Shown here: positions 42,991-51,988 of the stretch, piece after piece
How positions within the stretch are numbered: position 1 is the stretch's first letter
Layout of the letters: every line of letters begins with the position of its first letter
NCBI GenBank assembly: GCA_965214695.1
Contig: OZ243967.1
Span: 434,001 to 498,000 of the forward strand
Length of the DNA: 64,000 nucleotides
Source: JAPOXR01 sp965214695
GTDB lineage: Bacteria; Pseudomonadota; Alphaproteobacteria; Rhodobacterales; Rhodobacteraceae
Reading direction: 5' to 3'
Program-made: the position numbers and the translations under genes
Notes under the pieces: generated by a model
The model's database searches: none
What the model was told of the DNA's origin: nothing
What the model saw: only the letters and a program-made list of their open reading frames with translations

Positions 42991-43190
42991 GAGATCTTCC
43001 TCTATTGTCCGAGCACTTCGCCAGATACCTAGACTGAACCGCCGGGAAATTCTACAGCATTCGGCCCGCGTGTGATGACCGAAATCAGCCGGCGACCCGG
43101 CGCCTGCCGCCGGGACCATCCGGCCCGCCAGCATGCCTCGCGGCACCGGCGTAGTCAGCATGAAATCCTGTCCCGGCGACCGGAATCAGG

Positions 43191-43502
43191 TCAGTTGGCG
43201 ACGGCGGTGACGATGATGTCATCATCATGGGCAAAGCTGAGCGCCTCACGGGCCCGTTCATCCAGAAGATCAAGATCCAGGTAGTTGTCCGACAGGCGGC
43301 GAACAAGATTTTCCATCTTGCGAACTTCTTCCTGCAGGTGGGAATGTTCGGCTATCAGGCGGGTTTCCTCATCGATCATCAGCGTCCTGGCAAATCGGCC
43401 ATTCTCGCCCTGCACGGCCGACACCGCGAAATAGGCCCCGATGGCCAGGAACATGGCGTAATAACCGAAGACAAGCGCCAGGATTTTGAGTTTCGCTCTC
43501 AT
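43191..43502 (-). CDS. ftsB: FtsB/DivIC-type septum formation initiator
   Basis: A 103-residue bitopic protein of the FtsB/DivIC family, part of the FtsQLB complex that activates septal peptidoglycan synthesis. A transmembrane helix (about residues 7-27) is followed by a coiled coil with regular heptads (TRLIAEHSHLQEEVRKMENLV) and the conserved ending NYLDLDLLDERAREALSFAHDDD. The position between pgk and pdhA is standard in alphaproteobacteria. ATG at 43502 is preferred; a GTG six codons earlier is possible. Confidence 0.88.
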   Translation of the reverse strand: MRAKLKILALVFGYYAMFLAIGAYFAVSAVQGENGRFARTLMIDEETRLIAEHSHLQEEVRKMENLVRRLSDNYLDLDLLDERAREALSFAHDDDIIVTAVAN

Positions 43503-43584
43503 GCTGCCCGTACTGACCACGCTGGCCGGGTGCTGTCCCCGGCTCTCATCGTGCTTCCCATGTTAACCGGATCTGTCGGAAGAC

Positions 43585-44778
43585 TCAACTCGACAAGGCG
43601 TCGATGCCGGGCAGTGGCCGTCCTTTCATCCATTCGAGGAATGCGCCGCCAGCCGTCGACACATAGGTGAATGCCGGTGCCAGGTTGAGCCTGTTCAGTG
43701 CCGCAACCGAATCGCCGCCACCGGCGACGGAAATCAACCTGCCTTTTTCGGTCAGCCCAGCGGCAGCGGCGGCGATCGCATTGGTTCCCCGATCGAATGG
43801 CGGGGTCTCGAATGCGCCGACAGGTCCGTTCCAGATCAAGGTCCGGTGGTGCTCCAGCAGAGTGACAATTCCGGTCCGGCTTTGCGGTCCAATATCAAGG
43901 ATCATCTTGTCGTCCGGAACCATGCGCGGACCGACCGACCAGGTACTGGCATTGGCCTGCAGCCGGTCGGCAACCGTCACGTCGACCGGAAGAGCCAGTT
44001 GGCAGCCCTGCCGGTCTGCCTCCTCGATCACATCCCTGGCGGCGTCGACCAATTCCGGTTCAACCAGCGACCGGCCAACCCTGCAACCCTGGGCCAGGAG
44101 AAAGGTATTGGCCATGGCGCCGCCGATCACCAGTTGGTCAACCTGCCTGGCGAGGTGATTCAGCACATCGAGCTTCGTCGAGACCTTTGCCCCGCCGACA
44201 ACTGCCATCACCGGGCGCTTCGGAGCCTCCAGCGCCGCCTCCAGCGCCGCAAGCTCTTCCTCCAGCAACCGCCCGGCGCAGGATGGAAGGCGTTCGGCCA
44301 CCCCCGTAATCGACGCATGGGCCCGGTGGCAGGCCGAAAACGCATCATTGCAATAGATCTGGGCCAGGGCAGCCAGGCTGCCGACAAATTGCGGATCATT
44401 GCCGGTCTCCCCCGGGTCGAATCGAAGATTTTCCAGCAGGTACACATCGCCCGGCCTTGCATCTGCCAGCATCGACCGGGCCCCGGCATTGGTGGCCGAG
44501 GGCATGAATATGACTGGCGTTTCGTAGGCCGCCTCCAGGGCAGGAATCAACTGCGCCAGCGACATTGATGGCTCCGGCTTGCCACCGGGGCGGCCAAGAT
44601 GCGAAGCAAGAATCAGGACAGCCTTCCGTTGCCGCAACTCGTCGATCGTTCTCCGGGTCCGAAGGATCCGGGTATTGTCGACCACGCGGCCATCCTCGAG
44701 CGGAACATTGATGTCCAGCCTGACCAGGACCCGCCTCCCGGCGAGTTCCACCTGGTCAATCGACTTCCATCGTCGCAT
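43585..44778 (-). CDS. pgk: Phosphoglycerate kinase
   Basis: Glycolytic and gluconeogenic kinase (EC 2.7.2.3), 397 residues. Motifs are VLVRLDINVPLEDGRVVDNTRI at the start, ASHLGRPGGKPEPSMSL (substrate Arg), LLENLRFDPGETGND, VVGGAKVSTKLDVL, WNGPVGAFE and the nucleotide loop AGGGDSVAAL near residue 350. The canonical DFNVP appears as DINVP. Its start codon lies 27 bases after the gap stop, so tkt-gap-pgk is one operon. The N-terminal start at 44778 matches the family. Confidence 0.97.
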   Translation of the reverse strand: MRRWKSIDQVELAGRRVLVRLDINVPLEDGRVVDNTRILRTRRTIDELRQRKAVLILASHLGRPGGKPEPSMSLAQLIPALEAAYETPVIFMPSATNAGARSMLADARPGDVYLLENLRFDPGETGNDPQFVGSLAALAQIYCNDAFSACHRAHASITGVAERLPSCAGRLLEEELAALEAALEAPKRPVMAVVGGAKVSTKLDVLNHLARQVDQLVIGGAMANTFLLAQGCRVGRSLVEPELVDAARDVIEEADRQGCQLALPVDVTVADRLQANASTWSVGPRMVPDDKMILDIGPQSRTGIVTLLEHHRTLIWNGPVGAFETPPFDRGTNAIAAAAAGLTEKGRLISVAGGGDSVAALNRLNLAPAFTYVSTAGGAFLEWMKGRPLPGIDALSS

Positions 44779-44804
44779 TGATCCGGCAGTGTCCGCGGCG
44801 GCAC

Positions 44805-45803
44805 TCAGCACTCGGCCATGACCCGGGCCACGTCGAGCATCCGGTTGGAAAAACCCCACTCATTGTCGTACCAGCTGAGAATCCTGCAGAATGACCTATC
44901 GAGAACCTTGGTCTGGTCGGTATGGACAACCGAGGAGCGGGGATCATGGTTGAAATCCACGGACACGTTCGGCAGGTCGGTATATCCGAGAATGCCCTGC
45001 ATTTGACCATCGGCTGCCGCCCTGATGCAGTCATTGATTTCATCGGCCGTTGTCGGCCGGTCGGCCTCGAAGGACAGATCAACCACCGACACGTTCGGCG
45101 TCGGCACCCTGATGGCAACGCCGTCGAGCTTGCCCGAAAGCTCCGGCAGCACCAGGCCGACCGCCCTGGCTGCACCGGTCGACGTCGGAATCATCGACAT
45201 CGCCGCCGCGCGCGCCCTGTACAGATCCTTGTGCACCGCATCGAGGGCGGGCTGGTCGCCGGTGTAGCTGTGGATAGTGGTCATGAACCCTCGCCTGATG
45301 CCGACGGTGTTGGCAAGAACGCTCGCCACCGGTGCCAGGCAGTTTGTCGTGCATGAGGCGCAGGACACCACCAGGTCATCGGCGGCAATCTGCCGGTGGT
45401 TGACGCCGTAGACAACGGTTCGGTCGGCGCCGGTTGCCGGCGCCGATACCAGCACCTTGCGGGCGCCATTTCTCAAATGACCGGCCGCCAGGTCGCGGGA
45501 GGCAAAGAAGCCCGTGCATTCCAGGGCAATGTCGATACCAGACCATGGCAACTCGGCCGGGTCGCGCAATGACGAGACACTGACCCGCCCGTTGCCGGCA
45601 TCAAACCAGTCATCACCGGTGGTGATCCCGGCAGGAAAGCGTCCATGGACGCTGTCAAATTCAAGCAGGTGGGCCAGGGTTCCAACCGGGGCCAAATCAT
45701 TCACCGCGGTAACGACGATGTCGTCACGCCCCGACTCCGCCAATGCCCTGAAGACATTACGGCCAATGCGTCCAAATCCGTTGATTCCAACCTTTACAGT
45801 CAC
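44805..45803 (-). CDS. gap: Glyceraldehyde-3-phosphate dehydrogenase
   Basis: Phosphorylating dehydrogenase (EC 1.2.1.12), 332 residues. The NAD-binding start is VGINGFGRIGRNVFRA, the catalytic Cys151 lies in SCASCTTNCLAPV, and the active-site His is in MTTIHSYTGDQ near residue 178. The C-terminal SWYDNEWGFSNRM is as usual. It is the middle gene of tkt-gap-pgk with a 91-base gap after tkt. Confidence 0.97.
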   Translation of the reverse strand: MTVKVGINGFGRIGRNVFRALAESGRDDIVVTAVNDLAPVGTLAHLLEFDSVHGRFPAGITTGDDWFDAGNGRVSVSSLRDPAELPWSGIDIALECTGFFASRDLAAGHLRNGARKVLVSAPATGADRTVVYGVNHRQIAADDLVVSCASCTTNCLAPVASVLANTVGIRRGFMTTIHSYTGDQPALDAVHKDLYRARAAAMSMIPTSTGAARAVGLVLPELSGKLDGVAIRVPTPNVSVVDLSFEADRPTTADEINDCIRAAADGQMQGILGYTDLPNVSVDFNHDPRSSVVHTDQTKVLDRSFCRILSWYDNEWGFSNRMLDVARVMAEC

Positions 45804-45894
45804 GTTTCATCTCCAGTCTGTTTCAGGCCGGCATCTCGCCCAGCGGTGCCGACCAATATCCTTGCGCCCCATGCATCGGGACGCAATCATCTCC

Positions 45895-47913
45895 CTAAAG
45901 CAGACCCTTCACGGTCTCGGCGATCGCTGCCGGCGTGATACCAAAATGCCGGTACAGATCCGGCCCCGGTGCCGAGGCGCCAAATCCCGTCATTCCGACG
46001 AAGCCCGACCGCCGGTCCTGGCCCCTCTCGCCGCACAGCCAGCGCTCCCAACCATGACTCACCCCGGCTTCAACCGCCACCCTGATCGGCCCCCGCGGCA
46101 GAATTCTCCGCCGGTACGATTCATCCTGCTCGGCGAACAACTCCCAGCAGGGAATTGATACCAGGCGTGTCCCGATGCCTTCCTCTTCCAGCATCTCCCG
46201 CGCCGCTGCCGCCAGCGCCACCTCGGTTCCGGTCGCCAGCAGGATTGCCTTGCGCGGCGAACGGGATTCCCGGAGCACATAGGCGCCTCGCAGCGAGGGG
46301 CTTCCGGGCCGTCGGGTGTCTCGCATCTGCGGCGTGGCCTGCCGAGACAGCGCAATGACAGTCGGGCGATCCGTTGAGGTCAGGGCAGCGTGCCATGCCT
46401 CTGCGGTCTCGGCAGTATCGCATGGCCGAAATACGTTGATGTTTGGCGTTGCCCGCAGCATGGCCAAATGTTCGACCGGCTGATGGGTCGGGCCATCCTC
46501 GCCGAGGCCGATCGAGTCATGGGTCATGACATAGACGACCGGGACACCCATCAGCGCCGACAACCGCATGGCCGGCCGTGCATAATCGGCAAAGCACAGG
46601 AAGGTGCCGCCATACGGTCTGATACCGCCATGCAGGGCCATGCCATTCATGGCCGCGGCCATGGCGTGCTCCCTGATGCCGTAATGGACGTAGCGACCGG
46701 ACTTGTTGTTGCCGTCGAATACCGACAGATCGGCGCTGCGCGTATTGTTGGAGCCGGTGAGGTCGGCCGAGCCGCCAATGGTCTCCGGCACCACCGGGTT
46801 GATGGCCGACAGGACCAATTCGGACGATTTCCGGGTTGCCACACTAGACCCTGACTCCAGCGCCTCGGCTTTCAGCCTCGAGATGGCGTTTCGAAGTCGC
46901 CTTGGTGCCTGCCCGTCGATGACACGGTTGAACTCAGTTCGGCGATTTGCCGGCAGTGCATCCAGCCGTGACTGCCAGGATTGCCGCGCAACCGCCCCCC
47001 GCATGCCGATTTCTTCCCACCTGGCCTTCAGATCGGCCGGGATGACGAAGGGCGCCTCGGTCCAGCCATATGCCTGCCGGGTCTTCGCGATCTCCTCCTC
47101 TCCCAACGGGCTGCCATGGGAGCTTGCGGTCCCCTCCTTGCCAGGAGAGCCGAGGCCAATCCGGGTGGCGCAGGCGACCAGGGTCGGCCGCCTGGCCGCC
47201 CTGGCGTCGGTCAGCGCCTTGTCGATATCGTCGGGGTCGTGGCCGTCGCACTCGATGACCTGCCAGCCAGCCGCCTCGAATCGCATCCGCTGATCGGTCA
47301 TGTCGCTCAGGCCAACTTCGCCATCGATGGTGATGTTGTTGTTGTCCCAGATTGCCGTCAGCCTGGATAATCCCAGCCGTCCGGCCAGGCCAGCGGCCTC
47401 GTGGCTGATTCCCTCCATCAGGCACCCGTCACCGACCAGGACGTAAGTGTGGTGATCAACAATCCTGCTACCGAACCGGCTGCGCATGGCCTGCTCGGCC
47501 ATGGCAAACCCGACCGCGTTGGCAAAACCCTGGCCCAGCGGTCCGGTCGTGGTCTCGATGCCGCCGCCATGGCCGTATTCCGGATGTCCGGCAGTGCGCC
47601 CGCCCAATTGCCGGAACTTCCTGATCTGGTCGATATCAAAATCGGCAAATCCGCATAGGTGCAGCAAGGAATAGAGCAGCATGGAGCCATGGCCGGCCGA
47701 CAGGATGAAACGGTCGCGGTCGGGCCAGTCCGGACAGGAGGAGTCGAAGTTGAGATGACGCTGGAACAGGATTGTTGCCACATCCGCCATTCCCATCGGC
47801 ATGCCCGGATGCCCGGATCTTGCCGCTTGCACCGCATCCATGGACAGCACCCTGATGGCGCAGGCAAGGCGCCAGTGATCGGGATGCTCGGTCTTCAATT
47901 CTGCCAATTTCAT
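45895..47913 (-). CDS. tkt: Transketolase
   Basis: Thiamine diphosphate enzyme of the pentose phosphate pathway (EC 2.2.1.1), 672 residues. Clear motifs are SGHPGMPMGMAD near residue 33, TTGPLGQGFANAVGFAMAE, LVGDGCLMEGISHEAAGLAG (cofactor binding near residue 154), the central ADLTGSNNT and GIREHAMAAAMNGMALHGG, and THDSIGLGEDGPTHQPVEH. First gene of the tkt-gap-pgk operon. It links with rpe elsewhere in the window in the same pathway. Confidence 0.97.
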   Translation of the reverse strand: MKLAELKTEHPDHWRLACAIRVLSMDAVQAARSGHPGMPMGMADVATILFQRHLNFDSSCPDWPDRDRFILSAGHGSMLLYSLLHLCGFADFDIDQIRKFRQLGGRTAGHPEYGHGGGIETTTGPLGQGFANAVGFAMAEQAMRSRFGSRIVDHHTYVLVGDGCLMEGISHEAAGLAGRLGLSRLTAIWDNNNITIDGEVGLSDMTDQRMRFEAAGWQVIECDGHDPDDIDKALTDARAARRPTLVACATRIGLGSPGKEGTASSHGSPLGEEEIAKTRQAYGWTEAPFVIPADLKARWEEIGMRGAVARQSWQSRLDALPANRRTEFNRVIDGQAPRRLRNAISRLKAEALESGSSVATRKSSELVLSAINPVVPETIGGSADLTGSNNTRSADLSVFDGNNKSGRYVHYGIREHAMAAAMNGMALHGGIRPYGGTFLCFADYARPAMRLSALMGVPVVYVMTHDSIGLGEDGPTHQPVEHLAMLRATPNINVFRPCDTAETAEAWHAALTSTDRPTVIALSRQATPQMRDTRRPGSPSLRGAYVLRESRSPRKAILLATGTEVALAAAAREMLEEEGIGTRLVSIPCWELFAEQDESYRRRILPRGPIRVAVEAGVSHGWERWLCGERGQDRRSGFVGMTGFGASAPGPDLYRHFGITPAAIAETVKGLL

Positions 47914-48944
47914 GACGTCTTTCCAGACTGCTTTCGGAGATTGCGGCTAGATTTTCCGCTCTTACCCTATGCGGTCGAAAACGCAAGCCGGGCAGGGCAG
48001 TGGGATCACGACAAATCCACGGAAATCGACACCCGTCAGGGGCTGGTACGGGTGCATTCGGCAACCGTTGGACTGTCTGCTGCGGAAGCAGGCTTGGCGG
48101 TGCGCCCATATGTTGCAGGAACGGTTCGGGCCGTTTCCTGTTGCCGGGAGATGGTCCTCTTCATGAAGCCGCCGAACAGCAGCACGGCAAGGATGGAGTC
48201 ACCATGCGGCCGTCTGCAGATCATGCCCTTGCCGATATGCAAAATGCCTGCCGGGCAACCGACATGGCTCCCCTGCTCAAGAGAGCAGCAAACTCACCGG
48301 ATCGATGCGGGCCGGTTGAATTTCGTGTAACTCAAGGACGCACCCCGATCGCAATCCCGGGAATGACGAGGTCGTTGCTGAGACCGATCAGCGCTACCTC
48401 GATCGGGCCATCCTGCGACCAGCGGATAATCTTCAGGTCAGGCGTGGAGGACCGCTTACATGATGATGACGGGAATGATGGCGTTGAGCTGTTGGGTATC
48501 GAAACTTGTTGTGGGTCGCCGGTGCGACAATCCAGGCGTGATTGCCAGGTTGGCCAAGCACGATGCCGATGGCAGGGCAGGAATGGCTCAACGCCATCCG
48601 GCCAGGAATGCCGCAGGTGAATGACACGCCAGGTCGAACAGTTACGCATCGGATACCAGGAGCCCGGCTGCCGTTGAGACGGGAACATCGCCAGATTTCC
48701 AGCGGTTCCGTTCGCTGCGCAGGCCCTGGACGACCTCGCCGTCGCCCCATTGTGGTCGTCATCTCCATGCCGGGCGCCTCCTGGCCCTTTCCACTCCCGA
48801 CGCCCGGCATGCCGGTCCGCCGGTTCAACCCGGCCTCAACGAAGGCTGCTTGGCGGATGACTTGCCGATTCTGTATTCGCCGGATGAATTGCGCTAATTG
48901 TCGGTGTCGATGACCCGAATCGATGAAGCGGTGTTGAGGACAGA
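47914..48944. other. 1 kb region without a convincing gene
   Basis: Between tkt (minus) and the coiled-coil protein gene (plus) there are many overlapping frames rich in Arg and Pro but none with a domain, a good ribosome binding site or sensible codon use. Short protein-like pieces occur in different frames: VALIGLSNDLVIPGIAIGV on the minus strand near 48340-48390, and CLADDLPILYSPDELR on the plus strand just before 48897. This suggests one or two badly decayed genes, which I cannot name. Confidence 0.4.
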
Positions 48945-49322
48945 ATGGACGAACAACTCGGAGCTCTCGTTGAGCAGGCAATCTTGACCCTGGAGAGCGC
49001 AAATCAGTCGCTTGACAGGGTAGCGGCCAGTTCGGCCAGCGAATTTGCCAGCCTGCGGACAGAACTGGCCGCCAAGCGTAGTGCGGTGGACGCGGCAGTC
49101 TGGAAGAAATCCGAGCTGGAACGGAGAATCGAGGCTCGCGAGGCGGAAATTGACAGCCTGAAGAAACAATTGGCAGAGAAGAAAAGTGAGTCTGCCGATG
49201 GTACAGCATCGTCTCCCGATGTCGAGGAACTGCTCAGGAATCGCCAGGAGGATTTGGCCCAGATAGATTCGGCACTCGGGAAAGTTCAGAAATTGGCGGA
49301 GAGATCCAGTGCCGGAAGTTGA
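48945..49322 (+). CDS. Small coiled-coil protein upstream of zapA
   Basis: A 125-residue, highly charged protein predicted to be almost wholly coiled coil from about residue 35 to 80 (KKSELERRIEAREAEIDSL and KKQLAEKKSES) with a second helix at 92-118. It has no signal peptide or membrane segment. Small coiled-coil proteins of this kind are regularly encoded directly before zapA in alphaproteobacteria. Its gene overlaps zapA by 14 bases, so the two are made together, and a role in Z-ring assembly with ZapA is a fair inference. No experimental function is known to me. Confidence 0.72.
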   Translation: MDEQLGALVEQAILTLESANQSLDRVAASSASEFASLRTELAAKRSAVDAAVWKKSELERRIEAREAEIDSLKKQLAEKKSESADGTASSPDVEELLRNRQEDLAQIDSALGKVQKLAERSSAGS

Positions 49323-49641
49323 TATTGTCGCTGGAGAGCGCCGTTACTCGGTCGGTTGCAAACAGGATGAACTGGAGGCGGTATCGACTGCGGCCCAGGT
49401 GCTGAACGACCAGTTGGCGGAAGTGGCGCAAGCCAGCCAGAACATGCCGCCATCGCAGATGTTCATGCTGGCCGGATTGCAACTGGCCGACAGCCTGGCA
49501 AGGGAGTCGTCGCGAAAGGCCGAGTCGCCGGACCAGGAAATCCTTGCCCAGCAGATGAAGCGGATTATTCAACTTGCCGACGACATCGAAAAGAAGATCC
49601 GGATCATGGCTGGCGAATCGGACAGGAAGGGCGCCGGATAA
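49309..49641 (+). CDS. zapA: Cell division protein ZapA
   Basis: A 110-residue Z-ring-associated protein that cross-links FtsZ filaments. The N-terminal beta-hairpin VDIVAGERRYSVGCKQDELEAVSTAA matches ZapA (the pattern is V-x-I-x-G-x-x-Y-x-V-x-C-x-x-x-E). It is followed by MLAGLQLADSLA and a long C-terminal helix used for tetramer formation. It starts with GTG at 49309 inside the end of the preceding gene. Confidence 0.88.
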   Translation: MPEVDIVAGERRYSVGCKQDELEAVSTAAQVLNDQLAEVAQASQNMPPSQMFMLAGLQLADSLARESSRKAESPDQEILAQQMKRIIQLADDIEKKIRIMAGESDRKGAG

Positions 49642-49662
49642 TTGACCGGGTCGGAAGGCGCG

Positions 49663-50028
49663 TCAGCTGTTGTGCTCGCGCAACCTTTTGGCAGCCTCCC
49701 TGTTGAAACTGATATCGCCGCCGTCAAGCTTTTCATCCAGTTCACCTGACAGCGTCATTTCCAGAAAAATGTCGCAACCGCCGATGAACTCGCCCTTCAC
49801 ATAGATTTGCGGAATGGTTGGCCAGTCCGAGAATTCCTTGATGCCCTGCCGGAGATTCTCGTCGGCCAGCACGTTGACATCAGTAAATTTGACATCAATG
49901 TAGCCGAGCACCTCTGCTACCCGGGACGAGAAACCGCATTGTGGCCGCTGCCTTGTTCCTTTCATGAACAGGACGACATCATTGGCATCCACCGTGCTGC
50001 GGATGCTGTCTTCGATATTGCTGGACAT
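49663..50028 (-). CDS. grxD: Monothiol glutaredoxin
   Basis: A 121-residue Grx4-type protein that binds a [2Fe-2S] cluster with glutathione and delivers it, often jointly with a BolA protein. The active site is the monothiol motif CGFS at residue 31, in GTRQRPQCGFSSRV. Other landmarks are DVNVLADENLRQGIKEFSDWPTIPQIYVKGEFIGGCDI (WPTIPQ and GGCD bind glutathione). It lies three bases after the bolA gene, the usual pairing. Confidence 0.96.
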   Translation of the reverse strand: MSSNIEDSIRSTVDANDVVLFMKGTRQRPQCGFSSRVAEVLGYIDVKFTDVNVLADENLRQGIKEFSDWPTIPQIYVKGEFIGGCDIFLEMTLSGELDEKLDGGDISFNREAAKRLREHNS

Positions 50029-50031
50029 TAC

Positions 50032-50274
50032 CTACTCCCTGGCCTTGGTTGTCAGCGCCAATGCGTGCAATTCGCCATTCGGGCCACTCATCTTGCCTTT
50101 TAGGGCCGCATAGACCGCCCGCTGCTGCTGCACGCGGTTCATGCCGCGGAAACTTTCATCAATGACCTCGGCAGCAAAGTGGTTGCCATCACCCGCAAGG
50201 TCGGTGATCGTGACGCTTGCCCCAGGAAATGCGTCCTCGATCAATCGCCTGAGCTCTGACGCTTCAATTGGCAT
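50032..50274 (-). CDS. bolA: BolA family protein
   Basis: An 80-residue BolA-like protein (IbaG/BolA2 subtype by length) that forms complexes with CGFS glutaredoxins in iron-sulfur cluster trafficking. It shows FPGASVTITDLAGDGNHFAAEVIDESF, where the conserved His near residue 32 is the likely cluster ligand, and QQQRAVYAALKGKMSGPNGELHALALTT with the second conserved His. Coupled to grxD downstream with a three-base gap. Confidence 0.95.
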   Translation of the reverse strand: MPIEASELRRLIEDAFPGASVTITDLAGDGNHFAAEVIDESFRGMNRVQQQRAVYAALKGKMSGPNGELHALALTTKARE

Positions 50275-50515
50275 GCCGGTCTACCTTCAACATGCAGGCT
50301 GCATATCCCATCGCCTGGCCGTATTCAAGAAACTGCCCAAACGCCGCTGGCGCTCTCGGCAAGCATTCCGCCAACCCGTTCATGACAGTCCGGGCGAGGT
50401 GGCCGGCAACCTGGCTGGCGGTGCAATACGCCCGTTTCGACCGCCATTCCATCCGTCGGGGGCCGCCGGCATGAGATTTCATGCATTTGAATTCGGCCGG
50501 ATTGCTGAATTCGGT

Positions 50516-51200
50516 ATGCAATCCCCTTCCCGTGCCCAGATTGACACCTTTTGGCAGGTCGGAATTCTTGTCGTCGAGGATACGGTTACGGCCGAACAGC
50601 TGACAGGGATACGCCAGGCCCTTGCCAGGTTGGTCAAGGGATGCCGACGCCATTGCCACGTTCACGGCGAGACCCTGGATGGCGCTGCCGGTTCGACCTC
50701 CAGCCCGTTCACACGTCATGAACTTCGGGCCTGCGCCGGGCTCAGTTACCAGATGAGGTGTCCGACATGTTCGAATCGGTGACGCGAATCGCACGAATGA
50801 CGGAATTCTGCGCCGACCTGATCGGTTCGAACCTCCCGTTTTGCCATGGCAAGGTCAGCTCCAAGCTTCCCGGAACGGCCACCGAAATCAAATGGCACCA
50901 GGATTTTCTTCGAGCCGATGACCAATGACGGCATGATCACCTGTCTCGTATTCATCGGTGACGTGACGCACGAAAGCGGGCTGCTGGAAGTCGCTCCCGG
51001 ATCTCATCGAGGCCCGATTTACTCGCCTAGGCACAATGGTGTGATCACTGGCGCAGTTCGGGCAAGGCGATGGAATCGTACCAGGATGACATCGTCAAAT
51101 TCACGGGCAAGGCCGGCTCGGCCTGCCTCATGCATGCCAGGCCGTTGCACGGCACGGCTTCAAATCTTTCAAACTGGCCACGCGCGCTCTTTCCGGTCCA
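50516..51200 (+). pseudogene. Phytanoyl-CoA dioxygenase (PhyH) family gene, multiply frameshifted
   Basis: Pieces of a PhyH-type Fe(II)/2-oxoglutarate dioxygenase follow in the right order but in changing frames. They are ILVVEDTVTAEQLTGIRQAL (from the ATG at 50516), HGETLDG then RFDLQPVHTS and a stop, DLIGSNLPFCHGKVSSKLPG with KWHQDF carrying the iron ligands His and Asp, EPMTNDGMITCLVFIGDVT with APGSHRGPIYSPRHNGV, and finally CLMHARPLHGTASNLS with the last His ligand. At least four frame changes and one stop are needed, so it is a pseudogene. The intact family protein is about 270-290 residues; substrate unknown. Confidence 0.75.
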
Positions 51201-51229
51201 GAATGGTGGCAAGCAGGACGATTCCCGGC

Positions 51230-51740
51230 CCCGTCCGAAACCGACACCCGGTTCCGGGTTGTTGCGAACTCCCCGCAGGACCAGCACCCACGGCCCCGGC
51301 ACAGGCACCAGCGATGCGATCACGACCATGGCAATACTCATCATGATGGTCTGGTTGATGCTGGCCATGATGAAGGGCAGGGCGAACGGGATCTGCACGC
51401 CAGGCAGCTTCTGTCGACCGGTCATGCAAGATTGCCGATCGCAACACCGAACAACACGCACGGGAAGGCGCATCCAAAGATGATCGCCTGCCTCTGCATG
51501 ACATGATCGTAATGGTCGACAATTGCCAGGAATGCCGGGCATGCGGTCACAAACATGACCAGTTGCACCGAATTCGAAGCCAGGTAGACGGCAGGCATCG
51601 GCAGCGGAAACATGATCCACCATGGCACGACCTCGAATGTGGCAAGGACGCCATCAAGAAACCGGTTCAGCGGGCCAAGGACAAAACGCAGCGGGACTTT
51701 CGTAGCCAGGAATCCTTCCTCGACTCCCAAGGTGTGGTCC
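51230..51740 (-). pseudogene. ProW-like betaine/proline ABC permease remnant
   Basis: On the minus strand a frame up to 51422 gives FLDGVLATFEVVPWWIMFPL and then hydrophobic segments, resembling the N-terminal part of ProW-type permeases. In another frame, roughly 51390-51258, QIPFALPFIMASINQTIMMSIAMVVIASL plus VLRGVRN matches the end of the ProW domain (pattern LPLALPTIMAGxNQTIMxxLSMVVIA). The central part with the EAA-type loop is missing, so the gene has an internal deletion and a frameshift. No ProV or ProX gene is nearby. It is convergent with the dioxygenase remnant. Confidence 0.65.
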
Positions 51741-51988
51741 CGCGACTGGCAACCGAGTCGCAGGCCACGTTCAGCGCATCGAGTGACGGTAATGGCGGGC
51801 TCCAGTCGCGCGGTCTTCACCGGAGCCGGAATTCGCCAGCAAGTCCGCCATCGATACCATGGCTTCGCCCGCCTGGTCGAAATCGTACTATCCGCGCAAG
51901 CCAGGCCCGTCGAATCTGCCATGTCGCCGGGATTCCGATCGCATTGCGCCTGCCGCCCGACATGCGGGAGCGGGGAGCGTCGCCAGAC

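Noticed and set aside
50264..50794. A minus-strand frame ending inside bolA
   Set aside because: It contains a protein-like end (GQFLEYGQAMGYAACML) but overlaps both bolA and the PhyH remnant and has no ribosome binding site or family match.
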